Below, piece by piece: positions 24,501 through 36,827 of a stretch of DNA of 64,000 bases. Below the pieces are notes generated by a model, which saw nothing but the letters and a program-made list of their open reading frames with translations, was not told the DNA's origin and did no database searches. The stretch is from Epiperipatus broadwayi (Eukaryota > Onychophora > Udeonychophora > Euonychophora > Peripatidae): the NCBI GenBank assembly GCA_028023455.1, contig JAQFVV010000012.1:7290499-7354498 (forward strand), written 5' to 3'. The position numbers and the translations under genes are program-made. How positions within the stretch are numbered: position 1 is the stretch's first letter; every line of letters starts with the position of its first letter.

Positions 24501-25054
24501 ACAAACTGATTTAGTCTTACAAGCTAGAAAATTTGAAGAAGATTTTTGGAAATACATCAACCGAGAAAAATATCCCAATATCATCAAATGTAGTGAATAT
24601 ATTTATTCTTGTTTCGGATCTACATATCTGTGTGAATCGGTATTTTCATACTTAAAGTTAACGAAGACTAAACAATGTTCTGTCCTCTTTATTATTATCT
24701 TTGTCAGGATATACACCTAATTATGATTCCTTGGTTAGAGACATGCAAACACAGTCTTCCCATTAATGTTAAGATAATAAAATAAATACTAAATCTTTCT
24801 TTATCAGTAGCTAATTTGAATTAATAAATATTGTTAATAATTACTCAAATTGCTTTAATTCCCATGGACATGAGTTTTTTAGCCTGTTAAATAATTATGT
24901 TATTTTTTACATAGGTAGATATATAAAAATAGTATGTATTTCACATCTCCCTCCACTTAGATTATGCCTATGACAACAAGTCGATCGCAACACCCATTTT
25001 CAAAATAAAAAGTTGATCTTATGAACACAAAAGTTGGTCACCCCTGCTCTATAC
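21541..25054 (+). mobile_element. hAT transposon 2 with perfect 8-bp target duplication
   Basis: The element occupies 21549-25046 (3498 bp). CTCTATAC is found at 21541-21548 and 25047-25054. The inverted ends are CAGGGGTGTCCAA on the left and TTGGTCACCCCTG on the right, differing at one base in 13. GTCGATCGC occurs near both ends. The transposase at 22961-24720 is the same broad class as that of hAT 1 but a different family. The well-kept ends suggest it is younger than hAT relics 3 and 4. Confidence 0.95.
22961..24720 (+). pseudogene. hAT transposase, BED-finger type, broken (hAT 2)
   Basis: The frame 22961-23251 starts with an ATG and holds a BED finger: CCLICFTSIAIAETGNLERH, then FLALH. 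A stop at 23249 is followed by the catalytic core in 23432-23896, with QCDESTDISDTAQLLVF and TMDGAAAMIGR. Stops or frameshifts at 23894 and near 24010 interrupt the conserved TDVRWLNRGKFLQ block. The frame 24367-24720 ends with the dimerisation block SCFGSTYLCESVFSYLK at about 24607-24660. This matches GTF2IRD2-like hAT transposases, which cut and paste the element. Four or more breaks rule out function. Confidence 0.9.
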
Positions 25055-26040
25055 TATATTATGCACATTTTTATCTAATAAGGAGTTTTATGTTTGAATT
25101 GTTTATGAGCAAGATGAGCTGATTCATTTAAATCTCTAAAGCCAGCTCCACTTAACCCAGCTAATTCATATGAAATTTTTAGCTGTGCATAAAGTTTTGA
25201 CTTTCGAAGTTTTTATAGATAAGTCATGATTAAATAGTAAACTTGTTAACTTTTAGAAAGTCACTTGCTGGTCTAATCCTGATTGCTTCATTTGGGTTTC
25301 TGCATGTTGCTTTTCTGGGCAGTATGCACATCACTCTGATATTCCTTGTGAAAATTTCACATTTCATTTAAGATTTATTCTTTATGGTCATTGTGTCAAC
25401 ACTCATATGATTGATCCACTTTATTTTTATAGGGCTTAAAAACATTATTTTAGACATTAGAGAACAGACATCTGTTGCAACTGCTTTTTTTTTTTTTGAG
25501 GAAGAAGTGTTACAGTGATTACTACTTCCATTGCTTCAACTTATTATCATTTGTTGATGATGATTCATCTGTTTTTCCACTTATAGAGAGTATAAATTTT
25601 CTTCTTTTTTTCGATCTCTGATCATTTCTTGCCTTCTTTTTTTTTTTTTTTTTACCTCATCTGACTAAAAATAGATATTATTAAGACTTTAAGAAAGTAA
25701 AACTGAATAAAAGTATTAAAAAATACAGGCAAAATAGAAGATATCAAAACCATGAAAAAAAGAAAAGAAAATTGCAATTAGAAAAAGCATAGCTTTGTGT
25801 AATGTGTTGTTATTAATTAAGAGCTTGTTTGAACTATTGGTATGCTCTCTGTATTGCATTATTGATAAAAGTGTAGTTATCAGTATAAAATAAAAGGCAT
25901 AATCAATTGATGAAAAAGTTTACATTTAGTTTGGATTTGACAAGCTCATATACTCTATAGTTTGGGCTGAAATACAACATTTATTAATAATTAAGAATAA
26001 TAATAAAAAGTCAGATGTCACATGACTTATATATAGCTTG
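25055..26040. other. A+T-rich sequence, no gene seen
   Basis: Contains long T-runs at about 25488-25498 and 25637-25652. I see no coding segment or transposon ends. Confidence 0.4.
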
Positions 26041-26049
26041 CAATTACCA

Positions 26050-26186
26050 ATATGTAAACTTAAGAGCATGCTAACGCTCTAAACAAGCTTTTTTTTTTTA
26101 TTATGATAAATGCTACTACAAGAGAAGGCATTAAAAAAAAAAAAAGCTTGTTTAGAGCGTTAGCATGCTTTTAAGTTTACATAATA
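26050..26186. repeat. Near-perfect palindrome with 52-base arms
   Basis: The left arm (about 26050-26101) runs from TATGTAAACTTAAGAGCATG through CTAACGCTCTAAACAAGC to a T-run. The right arm (about 26131-26186) is its reverse complement with one or two extra bases. The loop is about 30 bases. It is non-coding. The arms would form a strong hairpin in RNA from either strand. It may be a small foldback element; I saw no clear duplication around it. Confidence 0.8.
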
Positions 26187-26280
26187 ATTAAAAGTATTTT
26201 TGGGTTAAAATATGCAAAAATAGTAATAAAATCTGCATACATAAAGGCATCATAAGTAAAAACAAAATAACATTAGATTT

Positions 26281-26440
26281 GACAGGATAGCTCATTTGGT
26301 TAGAGTGTTGCCTTAAAATTCAATATTCAAGAATCCAAAGGTTTAAGTTCGACTCCAATGCTAATATTGTCACTGGTCAGGTTAGCAACATCTGAAGAAA
26401 AGTGGAGAATACTACTACTCAAAACATTGTGTAATTACTA
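26281..26440 (+). repeat. tRNA-derived SINE
   Basis: The two RNA polymerase III promoter boxes are present at tRNA-like spacing. The A box is TAGCTCATTTGG at 26288-26299 and the B box is GTTTAAGTTCGACTCC at 26341-26356. The tRNA-like head (26281-26360) has drifted too far for a clean cloverleaf and has no acceptor-stem closure, and it is followed by an unrelated tail of about 75 bases. This fits a SINE rather than a working tRNA gene. The tail family is unknown to me. Confidence 0.7.
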
Positions 26441-26937
26441 ATCTGTGTTCTCTAATAGTGTGTTTTTACTAACAAGTAATAATTTAAGATTTGTTCAATA
26501 AAAATAGAAGCAGTTTTAATTAAAAGATGTATTGTCAGCAATAACAGTTTATCACATTTAATATTTTTGAAATTCCTTATCATGAACTGGACTGTGTGTA
26601 TTCCAGTTGCTGGTAAAAGCAAACTATTAATAATACATTTAGTTAAGTCCATTAATTTTTTGTAATTCATTTAAATCAAATACAGAATACCATCTATAAC
26701 TACTAACAAAATGTTGTTTATTATGGAGCCTATACTCTGACTTAGTGTTTTAGACCAATGCCCAAATAATATACTATTTTGAATTAAAAATTATACCTTA
26801 TATTAATCAGTAGAAAGATCAAATTTAACTGGTAATACACCACCCATAGTCAAAAAAATATAGATAGTATTCTATCATTTGAGAAATTATCAACAGTGTA
26901 CTTGCTTTTTGGAGAATTTACTTAAATCAAACATATA
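26441..26937. other. A+T-rich sequence, no gene seen
   Basis: Intron-like sequence between the SINE and the next repeat arm. A short minus-strand frame at 26452-26670 is not recognisable. Confidence 0.4.
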
Positions 26938-27045
26938 TATTGCTTATAATACTTCATTCATATACACTTTAATGCAACTAATTTTCTTAAAAACTTCTTT
27001 ATTTTTTTACAGTTTCGACTGTCCAGCAGTCTTCATCAGAGCTAC
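26938..27045 (-). repeat. Solo arm of the foldback repeat with hammerhead-like core
   Basis: It matches the left arm at 101-208 (ATACTTCATTCATATACACT to GTCCAGCAGTCTTCATCAGA). On the minus strand the core reads CTGATGA, A, GACTG, a CTGGA loop, CAGTC, GAAA (27013-27039), with a perfect 5-bp stem II. This is the best-preserved core of the three arms in the window. Confidence 0.7.
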
Positions 27046-27054
27046 TAGATTTGA

Positions 27055-27190
27055 ATAATATAAATACATAATCATCATTTCACATATATAAATAAATAAT
27101 CATCATTTCACATATATATAAATAAAAAAAAATATATCCATCATTTTACACATATATAAAATACACACATATATATATATCAAAATATAC
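27055..27190. repeat. A+T-rich minisatellite
   Basis: About three imperfect tandem units of roughly 35-40 bases containing AATAATCATCATTTCACATA, running into an (AT)n tract near 27165-27185. It directly follows the solo repeat arm, as the short-repeat tails of retroelements often do. Confidence 0.6.
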
Positions 27191-30100
27191 ACATATATTT
27201 CCTTCATATAATCAAACATCCATGAAAGACTGGGCATAATGTAATATGTTTTTATTTAATGTCGATTATGATGTTGGGATCCCAATTTCTACTTTTTAGA
27301 TATATATTTTTTTTAAGTATAGATTTTTTTTTTTTTTGTGAAATTGCTTTTATCTTGTTTTATTACTTAAAGTGCATTTCATTGCATTGTATGTCTACAT
27401 AGCAGTTGGATCAAATGGGAAAAATTGTTCAACTAATTATTTAACTACATAAACAAATTGTATGATTTTTACTGTTACATCTGATTTTCGATACCATTAT
27501 GTTTCATAGAAGCATATCTACTATGAATACATTAAAAATATTATTTATTATTTTTTGCTTATATAATTTTGTCACTTGACTACATGAATATAACATGACT
27601 TCTTATTTAAGCCACATGATTATTATTGTTATTATTGAATTTTCATGCCATTATATTTTCTAGAAATACACTTACATAGTTTGGAAATATTAGTAATTTA
27701 TTGATATTTTATTTGCTCATATAAATCAATTTGCATGCATGGACATTGCATGATTTTTTAAAGCAATTAATTGAGTGGTTTGATTATTATTGGTATTACT
27801 GAATTTCCATGACATTATGTTTTTTAGGAATATATCTACTATATATATTAAAAATATCATTTATTTTTTAATATTTTTTCCTTATGTAATTCTTATTACT
27901 GTTATTCACGTATATTTTATTAGTAATCTCTGATGCGTATTTCTTTGCTGCATATGTTAAGTTCAATGTATTAGACTCTATTTTGTTAATAACAGTTATA
28001 TATAATGTCCAGATTTATATCTCCCACATTAATTATATATATATTTAATTTTTATCACTATGAATAAGGAAGGGTGGGGGTGGTGATCTTTAGATATACC
28101 AATTCAATGTATTTTACAGCAATTCTATTGCTATTTGACATTTTATACATTTTACTTTCCTTAATCAATTAATTACACTATTATATGGTGTCATAGTTTT
28201 ATTTCTTCCTAGATAACAATTTATAAAGTATTTAGATGACTATTGTAATATGTTTTGACATGTTTTGAGTATGTTTACTTGTTCTTTTGTATAAACTAAG
28301 AAGGGATTATTTTTAATTAATTATTAGTCCATTTTCATTTTTTTAAATTTGAAATTTGTGTAATGATCTATTCAGAATTTTAGGTTTTTTTTTTTTCCTT
28401 GATGAAAATAATTTTCTGGCAGGTTTGTTTTCTAATGAACAGAAGAACAGCTTCTGTTTCGAATTGGCACTCTTTAATTGATATTGTTGTAACAACAAAG
28501 GTGAAATTCCTAGTAATTTTCTTTTTTGAAAAATAATTTGACAGATTTTAAAATCAAGATTAATGAGGCTGTTTAGAAATTTTCTCTTCTATTTAATTTT
28601 TTTCTTTTCAGAAAAGCTTGTTACAGCTGTTCTTGTATCAAGTTTAATTTAACTATATTCTAAATTTTTTTTTTTTTGCTGAAAAGAGTTTCTGTTTTTA
28701 CTATATGATTTATAAATATAAGTTTAAATTTATTATTTTAGAGAATTTATTATGTATAAAAAATAGTTTAGTGTAGTAGTTATATTCTTAAAAAAATATT
28801 GTTTTTATGAAATTATATTTTATTAAAAAAAACAAAAATGACTTAGGGAAAAAAGAAAGGAACAAGTGTAAAATATCATTGAGCTCTATAAAGAATTGAT
28901 ATCTAATTAATTGTCAGTTAAGTTTTCAGAAATATTATAGCAGGACATAGATGAAAGTTAATAAACTAGTTAGAAAAATATGCTTAATTAATGTTATACA
29001 TATAACAGCAGACAGGTTTGTGAATTGTTTATTATAAATGAACTCAGTATTATAAATGAACTCAATATATTATTGACATATATACATAAGAATCTTTAAA
29101 TAATGTTAAACAACTTGCATAATTTCAAGGATGATGCTTTAATTTTTATACTCAGTGCTTTGAGGAATATCAGAATAGTGTTGATACATTTTTCATGGCT
29201 TTCTCACTCATTTACTTAAATATTATTGAACTTCTATATATGCGTCATTCGTGGCTGATTGAAAAGTTGATTCTCTCTGTATGTTGATCAAAGAGTTAGA
29301 GATTTCTTCTCTATAGATTATTGTTACATTGTTATGTAATTTCATTCAACATAGAATGAAAAGGAAAAATGATGCAAATGCTATCTTGACATGTTAATTT
29401 GTAACAATAATAAACATTCTCTCTTTATTTTCAACTCTTATATTTTAATGAAACAAGTCAGTGAAAACTGCAAAAATTAGTGAACAATTTATATAATGAC
29501 TAAAAAAAGACTGATTTGTATTTTGTCTTTGTATATTTGTATAAAGATACAATCTTATATAGGTGCCCTTTTACTAGTCATTCAATATGCAAGGCTATCA
29601 GAAGTCATTTAAATTCCCAGTTGAAATTATGTATGTAATACATGTGCAGTTATTGCTGAATAAAATTTTTTGCTACAAAATATAATATAAATATTAATTA
29701 AATTATCAGGATGCACTGTTGCATAAAAATATATATCATCTTGTCAGATATTACGAGTTTCTTGTATTAAAAATGTTTAGAAGTTTACATTTTTAAATGA
29801 TAATATGATACTTCCAATTTTTTTTGTAAATATTAGTGTGAATATTTGTAATGTTTTATAAATAGTTGTAAAAGAGATGGAAAAGTATAAAATAAAAAAA
29901 TAAATTCTTTTGTTCAGCTCTAGTCAGTAATTTTATTAATAATTTTGAAAAAAGGTACTAAAAGGAAAAAAAAATCTTTAATAAGTTATGAAAAGTTTTA
30001 ATTTTAACTTTTTAATTTTAACTTTTAAAAGATGATAAGAGAGATAAATAGATAAGATTTTATTTTTAACACATTTTTAAAAGAAAAGAAAAAAATGTTC

Positions 30101-32500
30101 TAACATTTTTGTTAAGAAATTTTGTTTTAATTAATTAAAGTTGTTTCTTTTCTTTTTATCTTTCTAGAATAAAAGGTAATTAAAACATTATTTTGTTTTT
30201 TTTTTTGGAATAAGAGAAAAAATAATTTCTTATGATTGAAATTTTTTTTAATGCAAAAAAGAGGGAAATAATTAAACAACCTTTTTGTAAAAATAGACTC
30301 AGTTGGTCAGAGTTTAATGTGGGTATGTTAGAGAGGATATGTGATTGGATAAATATAGGATTATTCCAAAAATATGGGGATCAAAAAAGCAGTAGACTTT
30401 AATGTCTTGTGAGAAATAATCATTCTTGATTTAAATGTTGAAAAAAAATAGTAGCAATTAGTTTTGGTTTAGCTGTTGACCAATACATAAGCAGTAATTC
30501 ACCTGTGAAGAGAACAGTGAGCAATAAATAGTTTGGTAGTCTTAAGTAAGACTCATTTCACTACAAGTTAAAAAAAAGATTTTTAAAATGGATATGTGCT
30601 GAGATTTAGCTAGAAGATGAGCATCAAATCTCACAATGTAATTGGTTCATTAAAGAAAATGTGGAAGTATAGTTTAAAGTAATGGGCAACAAGCTTTGTG
30701 CTCTCAAAGAGTATGACTGACTCTTTCTGCACGTTTGCCTGACCTGGAAAATAGTAGACTAAAAAATGGATAAATTTTTTCTGTGTATAATTAGTGAATT
30801 AAAAAAATTGGATAAATTCAGCTTGTATGAAAACTGAAAATATTGTAAAAATGAATAAATTTAACAGTGTACATTACCTTGGAAATATGTATTAATGGAG
30901 ACGCTTATAAGAAGAAAAAACAACATGGGAAAAAAACTGAAAGCTATTACTACTAAAGAAGGACTTAAAAGAAATAAATCCATAGTAATCTAATATATTA
31001 TAATGTACACATTATAACTACATTTATAGATAAATTTTTAAATAAATAATCCTTAATAGTAATGAATAATTGTTAGTATTTTTTTAATTGAATAATTTTT
31101 GTTTCTTTATTTTATTTCTTTGCCAAAATATATATAAAATATTACTGTAAGGACTTTTTCATTCTCATAAGAAAAGGGAAAGAGGGTTTTTAAGCTAATT
31201 TAAATTTTTTATCTTTGAAATGTTTTGTAAATTTAATCACTGAAGGGGGAAACATTTTTTTTTAAAACAGTCAACAAGTTAAAATTACTTATGTAAAATT
31301 ATATTTTGTTAATAAAAATATATTTAAGTTTGAATTGCCATATTATCATATATTTTTTTCAATTTTCTTAATTTATTAGTTTATTAAATAATTGTTAAAA
31401 CAAATCATAGTGTTATGTCTTTATTTCTCCAATTATATGTTCTATGAATAGATTATGTGTGTGACTGAATTTTCTTATAGTATAAGGTTTTAGAGGTTTG
31501 TAAATCATTCCAGTAAAATTATTCAAATTAAAATAGATTAAGTATATTCATGGAATGATTCTCATGTTCACATTCACAGTTCCTAGGATCTTGTGATCTT
31601 GAGCAAACTCTAGAGAGCCTTAATGGTTAACTTATTTATATGTGGAAGCTTATGATTGTGTTTGGAAATCATTCTGTGAATGGCACAAAGTATCATCTTT
31701 AAAGTCCGTTCTCTGCACTTTCTTTTTGTTAGGTTAGAAATTAATTTATATTGACTGTGTACCCTTATGGTACTATATGGCCAAAGCATATATCAGGATC
31801 TCAGCATTATTTTGCAGATGATTGTTGTATATCACAAACCTAAGTTTGGTATTAACTACTGAACCTCTTTTAAATCTAGTCATAAGGGTTGTTTGATGAG
31901 TTGACTATTTTTGTTTAAATGCTGGTGACATAGCTTATAAATATAATTGTTATAACTATATTGTTATTCCTCTGCTGATTCTCGTGCTCCTTTTATATTT
32001 ATTCTTTTGTTATTTGACTCTCATTTTTTAAATATATTTTCTTTTATATTGTTCATTGTTTTTGATAAAGTTCTCACTTTTAAAATGACAAACATAAAAC
32101 ATCTTTACTCACTGATTGTACTACTATCTGGAAGCATGATCTTCCTGTCTATTGCAGCATACTTGTGATCCATAGAGTTTTTGTAGCACACCATGATAAT
32201 ATTTATAATTTATAAAATATTACTACTGAAATTCCAAGATTGCCACAAAAATATAATCATAATTTATGTACATTAAAAAATAAGAAAACTAAAACTTTCT
32301 CAATATTGTTTCATATGTGCATCTTAATCTTACTAAGTGTGTATATCAGTGTACTGTTTGACAATGTAGCATTTTAGTAATTATGTAGGTATTATGAATT
32401 ATGGAGATTGTGTCATTTCTATTTTATATTTTCCCAGTAACACTGATTACTAAATGTATATAATTTATTTTTTCACAAAAAAGGTATAATTTTCATGATG
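27191..32500 (+). other. A+T-rich intron, no confident gene
   Basis: About 5.3 kb without an open frame worth calling. A weak hint of LINE reverse transcriptase lies at about 30770-30990, with NSVHYLGNMY (compare the FKYLG block) followed by basic sequence. Near 31805-31830 an HYFADDCCIS string recalls motif C but has no supporting context. Otherwise there are homopolymer runs only. Confidence 0.4.
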
Positions 32501-32559
32501 ATATTTATTTTAACAAATATTTATTATTATCAATAGTTTTTTTTTTGTTCACCAATGGA

Positions 32560-34665
32560 CATATGAGAATTCTTCAAAAGTGATTTGTCTGACAAAAATG
32601 ATCTACGAGATTGTAATTAAGAAAAGAAGATAGGTATTATAATGATAGTTTTCAAAAATTGGATTTATTTGGACAGGAGACATAAACTATTCTTCTGTAG
32701 TATGCAGAAAAATAAAACCGAAGTATAATAGTTTCTAATAAATTACAGTCTCATTTTAAACTACACTTCATGCAAACTTTGCTTCTAAAGATGAAACCTA
32801 TTTTAAAAGATTACTACAAATGCAAAATAAACAAAAGGAAATTTTTGATGAGATAAAAGTATCTCATTAAATTTAAATAGTATCATATGAATTAACTGAA
32901 TTAATTGCAAAAAATTTCAAATCATACAAAATTTTGAAAAATTAATTGCATCTGCCTGTGAAATTGTAATGAAAAGAATGATTGGAGAACATGAAGGATG
33001 TAAAATTCCTTTATCAAATACTACAATTAGAAGAAGAATTACAGACAAATCATAATATTACAATTATTATCATAAATATAATAGTAATTAATAATTCAAA
33101 ATTGTCTTCGTACATGAATGAATCTATTAGTACATAGTGGAAAGGCATAATTAATTGGATTTAATTGTTTTATTAATGAAAATAGAATAATTAATCAATT
33201 TCTGCTCCTTAATGAAGTTATAGATAAATCCCTTGGACAAGATATATTTCAGTATTGGTAATTCTTTGAAAAATATATTTTATGGCAGTTAAGCATTGGT
33301 AGTCTATAAAGATGACACAATCTATGATTGAACAGAAAAGGATTTTAGTTTGTATGTTAAAAAATTACCCATTACTTCCTACATCAAAAAGTACTTAGGT
33401 CTAAAACTCTTTCTGAAGAATTACATTGATTTGAAAATGGCAATACAAATAGTCAATTATGTAAAACCAAGACTCTGAAAATTGTATATATTTAAAGATA
33501 TTGCCATTCCACAGAATCTGAATACAGGTACTTATTATTCCATACAGAAATTAAGTGGTTGTCAAGAGGTAAAATTTTAAATCGACTATTAGAATCAAAA
33601 GAAAAGGTTTTAATTTTTACACAAACTGAAAAATGTGAAACATTTTTATCATATTTAAAAAATATAGGACACACGCACAAAACTATCAGATTTGTCAGAT
33701 GTTTTTAGTCATTTAAATTTTATTAATATGTCACAAGGAAATGATGGAAATATACTCATGCAGAAAAGTTTATAGTTTAGGTATTATGGATTAAAAAGGT
33801 TTATGAAAATAATTTTGAAATGTTTGAATTAATAAGTAGATGTAAAGAAATAAAAATTGTTGATATTGTGAAAAAATATTTAAAGTACTACAAAAGAAAG
33901 ACTTGAGAAACATATTTTTCTTTATTGGAAATTAAACAATATAATTGGATAAGAAATCCATTTTTAGTGAAAGACACATTCTCATTTCACCTTTCACTTC
34001 AAGAAGAAAAACAACTTTTACTATCATCTGATATAAAATTTAAATTCTCAGAAGAGCTATTAGATAAGTTTCAGATATTATTGAAAAATGAGTAGTCAGA
34101 AATATCTCACAAAGCCATTAAATATTTTGCTATAATTTTCTGCATTATTTATGTGAAAATTAGGATTTTTCTATAATGACAAGTATAAAACATCTAGAGT
34201 AGAAAATATATGCGAGTGGCCATTTCAGATATTCATCTTAAAATTAATGTCAATGCTAAAAATCAATGCCCAAATTGGTAAGAGGTATGAAATTTTTATT
34301 ATTGTTTTAGAATAAATATAAAGAAAAATTATTTTGATTGTCTACTAAAGTTTTGATTTATTTGCAATAAAATGTCCTAAATTTTAACGTGTAGTATTAT
34401 TTGTAATTGCTAGCTAAAGTTATATTTTATTAATTTCTTATAAAAACCTTTTGTGATTTATCAATTGTCATTTTAAAAAAGTATATATTATATATGATGA
34501 TTGTTTACCAAAGTATATATTTATTTATTTACTGAAAATTAATTTTCATATTTTATTTTTCTGTACGTATAATTTTTGTAAAATGTATATTTTATATGGA
34601 TATTGTGTGCAACAAGAATTTTAGGTCTATCAGAATGCAACATGTATATAAAACGATTGAAGACC
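32560..34665 (+). pseudogene. hAT transposase relic 4 (ZBED type), heavily decayed
   Basis: On the plus strand, short blocks of a ZBED-like hAT transposase appear in order. A finger remnant, NKLQSHFKLH, is at about 32738-32770. KDETYFKRLLQMQNKQKEIF is at about 32789-32850. IPLSNTTIRRRITDKS is at about 33007-33052. TEIKWLSRGKILNRLLES, the conserved WLSRGKVL region, is at about 33544-33600. A terminus-like GAAGACCACTG is at 34652-34662. Frames are shattered by stops and indels. The left terminus and target duplication were not found. It is clearly older than hAT 1 and 2. Confidence 0.75.
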
Positions 34666-35916
34666 ACTGGACTAGAGTGTTTCATTATGCATTTTATTGT
34701 AATTATGAAAGAAATAGATTTTTTTAATATTCTGTGTATTCAATAATATTCAGATTTAAATTGAAGGCCAACTTTCCACAATTTAGTCACATAATGTAAT
34801 ACAATGTTTAAAAGACATCCAGTTTATTTGAAACTTATATGTCCTTATAAATAATCATTAATGTTTTTAAAATTATCAATTATACATTTATATATATCTC
34901 TTGAAGAAAAATTATATTTTGATTTTTTTTTATGTGGGATCTATATAGTTATGGTATCATGATTTATTTTCAGTAAGATATTGAGGAACTGTGAGAGATT
35001 AATTATGAGATAAGGAAATATATTGCTTCAAAAAATATCTTTGCATTGTAATTATATTTTAAGTTAAGATTTGATCTTGTATTCTATCAGCTGCTATTAA
35101 AAATATTAGAACAACTTATTTCAGATCTCCCAAATCTTGTTATAGTGAACTATAACTATATAGGTAATCTGGTCATTAAAGCTAAAAGCTGTAAGCTTTT
35201 TTCCCCTTTTGATTACATGAGGCTTCATTCAAGGATTTTATTTAGTTGTAATGTTTTTTTGCATAAAATATTAATCTTCTATTTAAAAAAAAGCATCAAT
35301 TAATAGCTTATCTCAGATGTACTATCCATATATTATTTTATTTGTGGATAATATAATTAACATAAGTCTCATGCATATGACAATTGTAAACCACATATAT
35401 AGTTAAACTATGTATTATTGTGTTTAAAAATAATTTAATTTGATACGAAATAGTGCCCTAAGATGGAATATCTTCAGAAGAAAAATTGTCATGTTTGTTA
35501 TTAATTTAATTTATATGATCTTCATATTTATTACATTGAATGTCGGCATATTTATTTATTACTTTGTAAAGCCTACATTATAAATTAAGTCTATCACTAC
35601 TTGATAATGGTATTCTACTACTTTGATTAATGGACTTGTTACCTATGTACTAGATGGTTAGACAGCATTTAATAATAACAGGAATGGGATTTGGTGTGTT
35701 TTCAAATAGTCTGAGTAGGCCAAAAATATCAATGTTTTGATAATTATCTTTCCTCATATACAATATCATTTGTTTATAAATTTTATCTTAACATTACTTT
35801 CTGTCACAACTCCAAAATATGTTATATCTTAGCTCAGAGTAAATTTACATATACCCACCCTACCATTTTCTGTGAAATATAAAGAAAGTTTATTTCTTAA
35901 TCTAAAAATTATTTTA
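34666..35916 (+). other. A+T-rich intron, no gene seen
   Basis: Intron-like sequence without a coding segment or repeat structure that I can support. Confidence 0.4.
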
Positions 35917-36827
35917 TACACATGAGTCTGGTTTTATGCGGTAGATAGGTTCCTCAGAAAACGCTCACAAAAGAAATCACACAAAAATAAACATAACTTA
36001 TCTTGAAAAATGGGGGATATGTTCCAGTAATTTTCAGAAGTCACATAAAAGCAAAGCAACAATGAAAAATTACTTCAAAATTTGCATTAAAAAAACAAGG
36101 AAATAAAATATGACTAATAAAAAATGTCAAATATTTGAAAAAAATTAATACAAGACAAACTTTTTTTACTTTTTTTTATTAACTACAGTATTTAATTTTA
36201 CATTTTTTCATACATATTTTAATCATTACTGCTTCATTATGCGTTCGTTTGTGAACTAATAAGAAATCAGATTCGTGACATGATGTAAAACTAGCGCCAC
36301 TTTCAGTCTTGAGCTGTGTTAATGGTTTTCTGTTTCTATATTAAAAAAATGAGATCGCAATCAAAACAAAAAAATTATACATTATCATTAGAAAGATTAT
36401 TTTCAGTTTATAAAATCAATAAAATCTTTGTTATTATTTATTTTAAAAATCTAAAGAAATATTTATATCTGTTAATATCTAACAAAATATGTTTTAAAAG
36501 TTTAAAATTTTTGAATATTTATTGTGATATTTTTATACGTACATATAAATCTATTATTATTATTTACTCATTAATATAAGTAGGTTATTTACATAGAAGC
36601 TAAGATTCTAAATACATCTTCAGGCCATATTCACGTTAGCTGCTAATATAACATTATATTTTTGAAAAAAAAAAAAAAGTATTTCAAGTCAAAGTAAGTT
36701 ATTAATAATTTAAATTTCTTGATATCTAATAAATATAGTGAAATATGAAAGATATTAAGAAGAAACATGAATTGCATAGCTTCAAAATTGCATTAAAATA
36801 ATACGCATAAAACGAGACCCAAGTGTA
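35917..36827 (+). mobile_element. Tigger/pogo-like non-autonomous element, copy 1
   Basis: The element is 35919-36825 (907 bp), flanked by TA on both sides (35917-35918 and 36826-36827). The ends are inverted: CACATGAGTCTGGTTTTATG on the left and CATAAAACGAGACCCAAGTG on the right. The CTCGTTTTATGC-like end resembles Tigger termini. A remnant frame at 36349-36420 reads MRSQSKQKNYTLSLERLFSV, similar to the N-terminal helix-turn-helix of pogo/CENP-B-type transposases (K-x-YTLSLEEKL pattern). The catalytic domain is missing. A reverse-oriented copy is at 55000-55889. Confidence 0.85.

Noticed and set aside
26281-26360. A functional tRNA gene.
   Set aside because: A and B boxes are present, but no closing acceptor stem or convincing anticodon arm could be drawn, and an unrelated tail follows. 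A SINE fits better.
31795-31840. HYFADDCCIS as a reverse-transcriptase motif C.
   Set aside because: No motif A or B was found upstream in order, so a FADD string alone is not enough.
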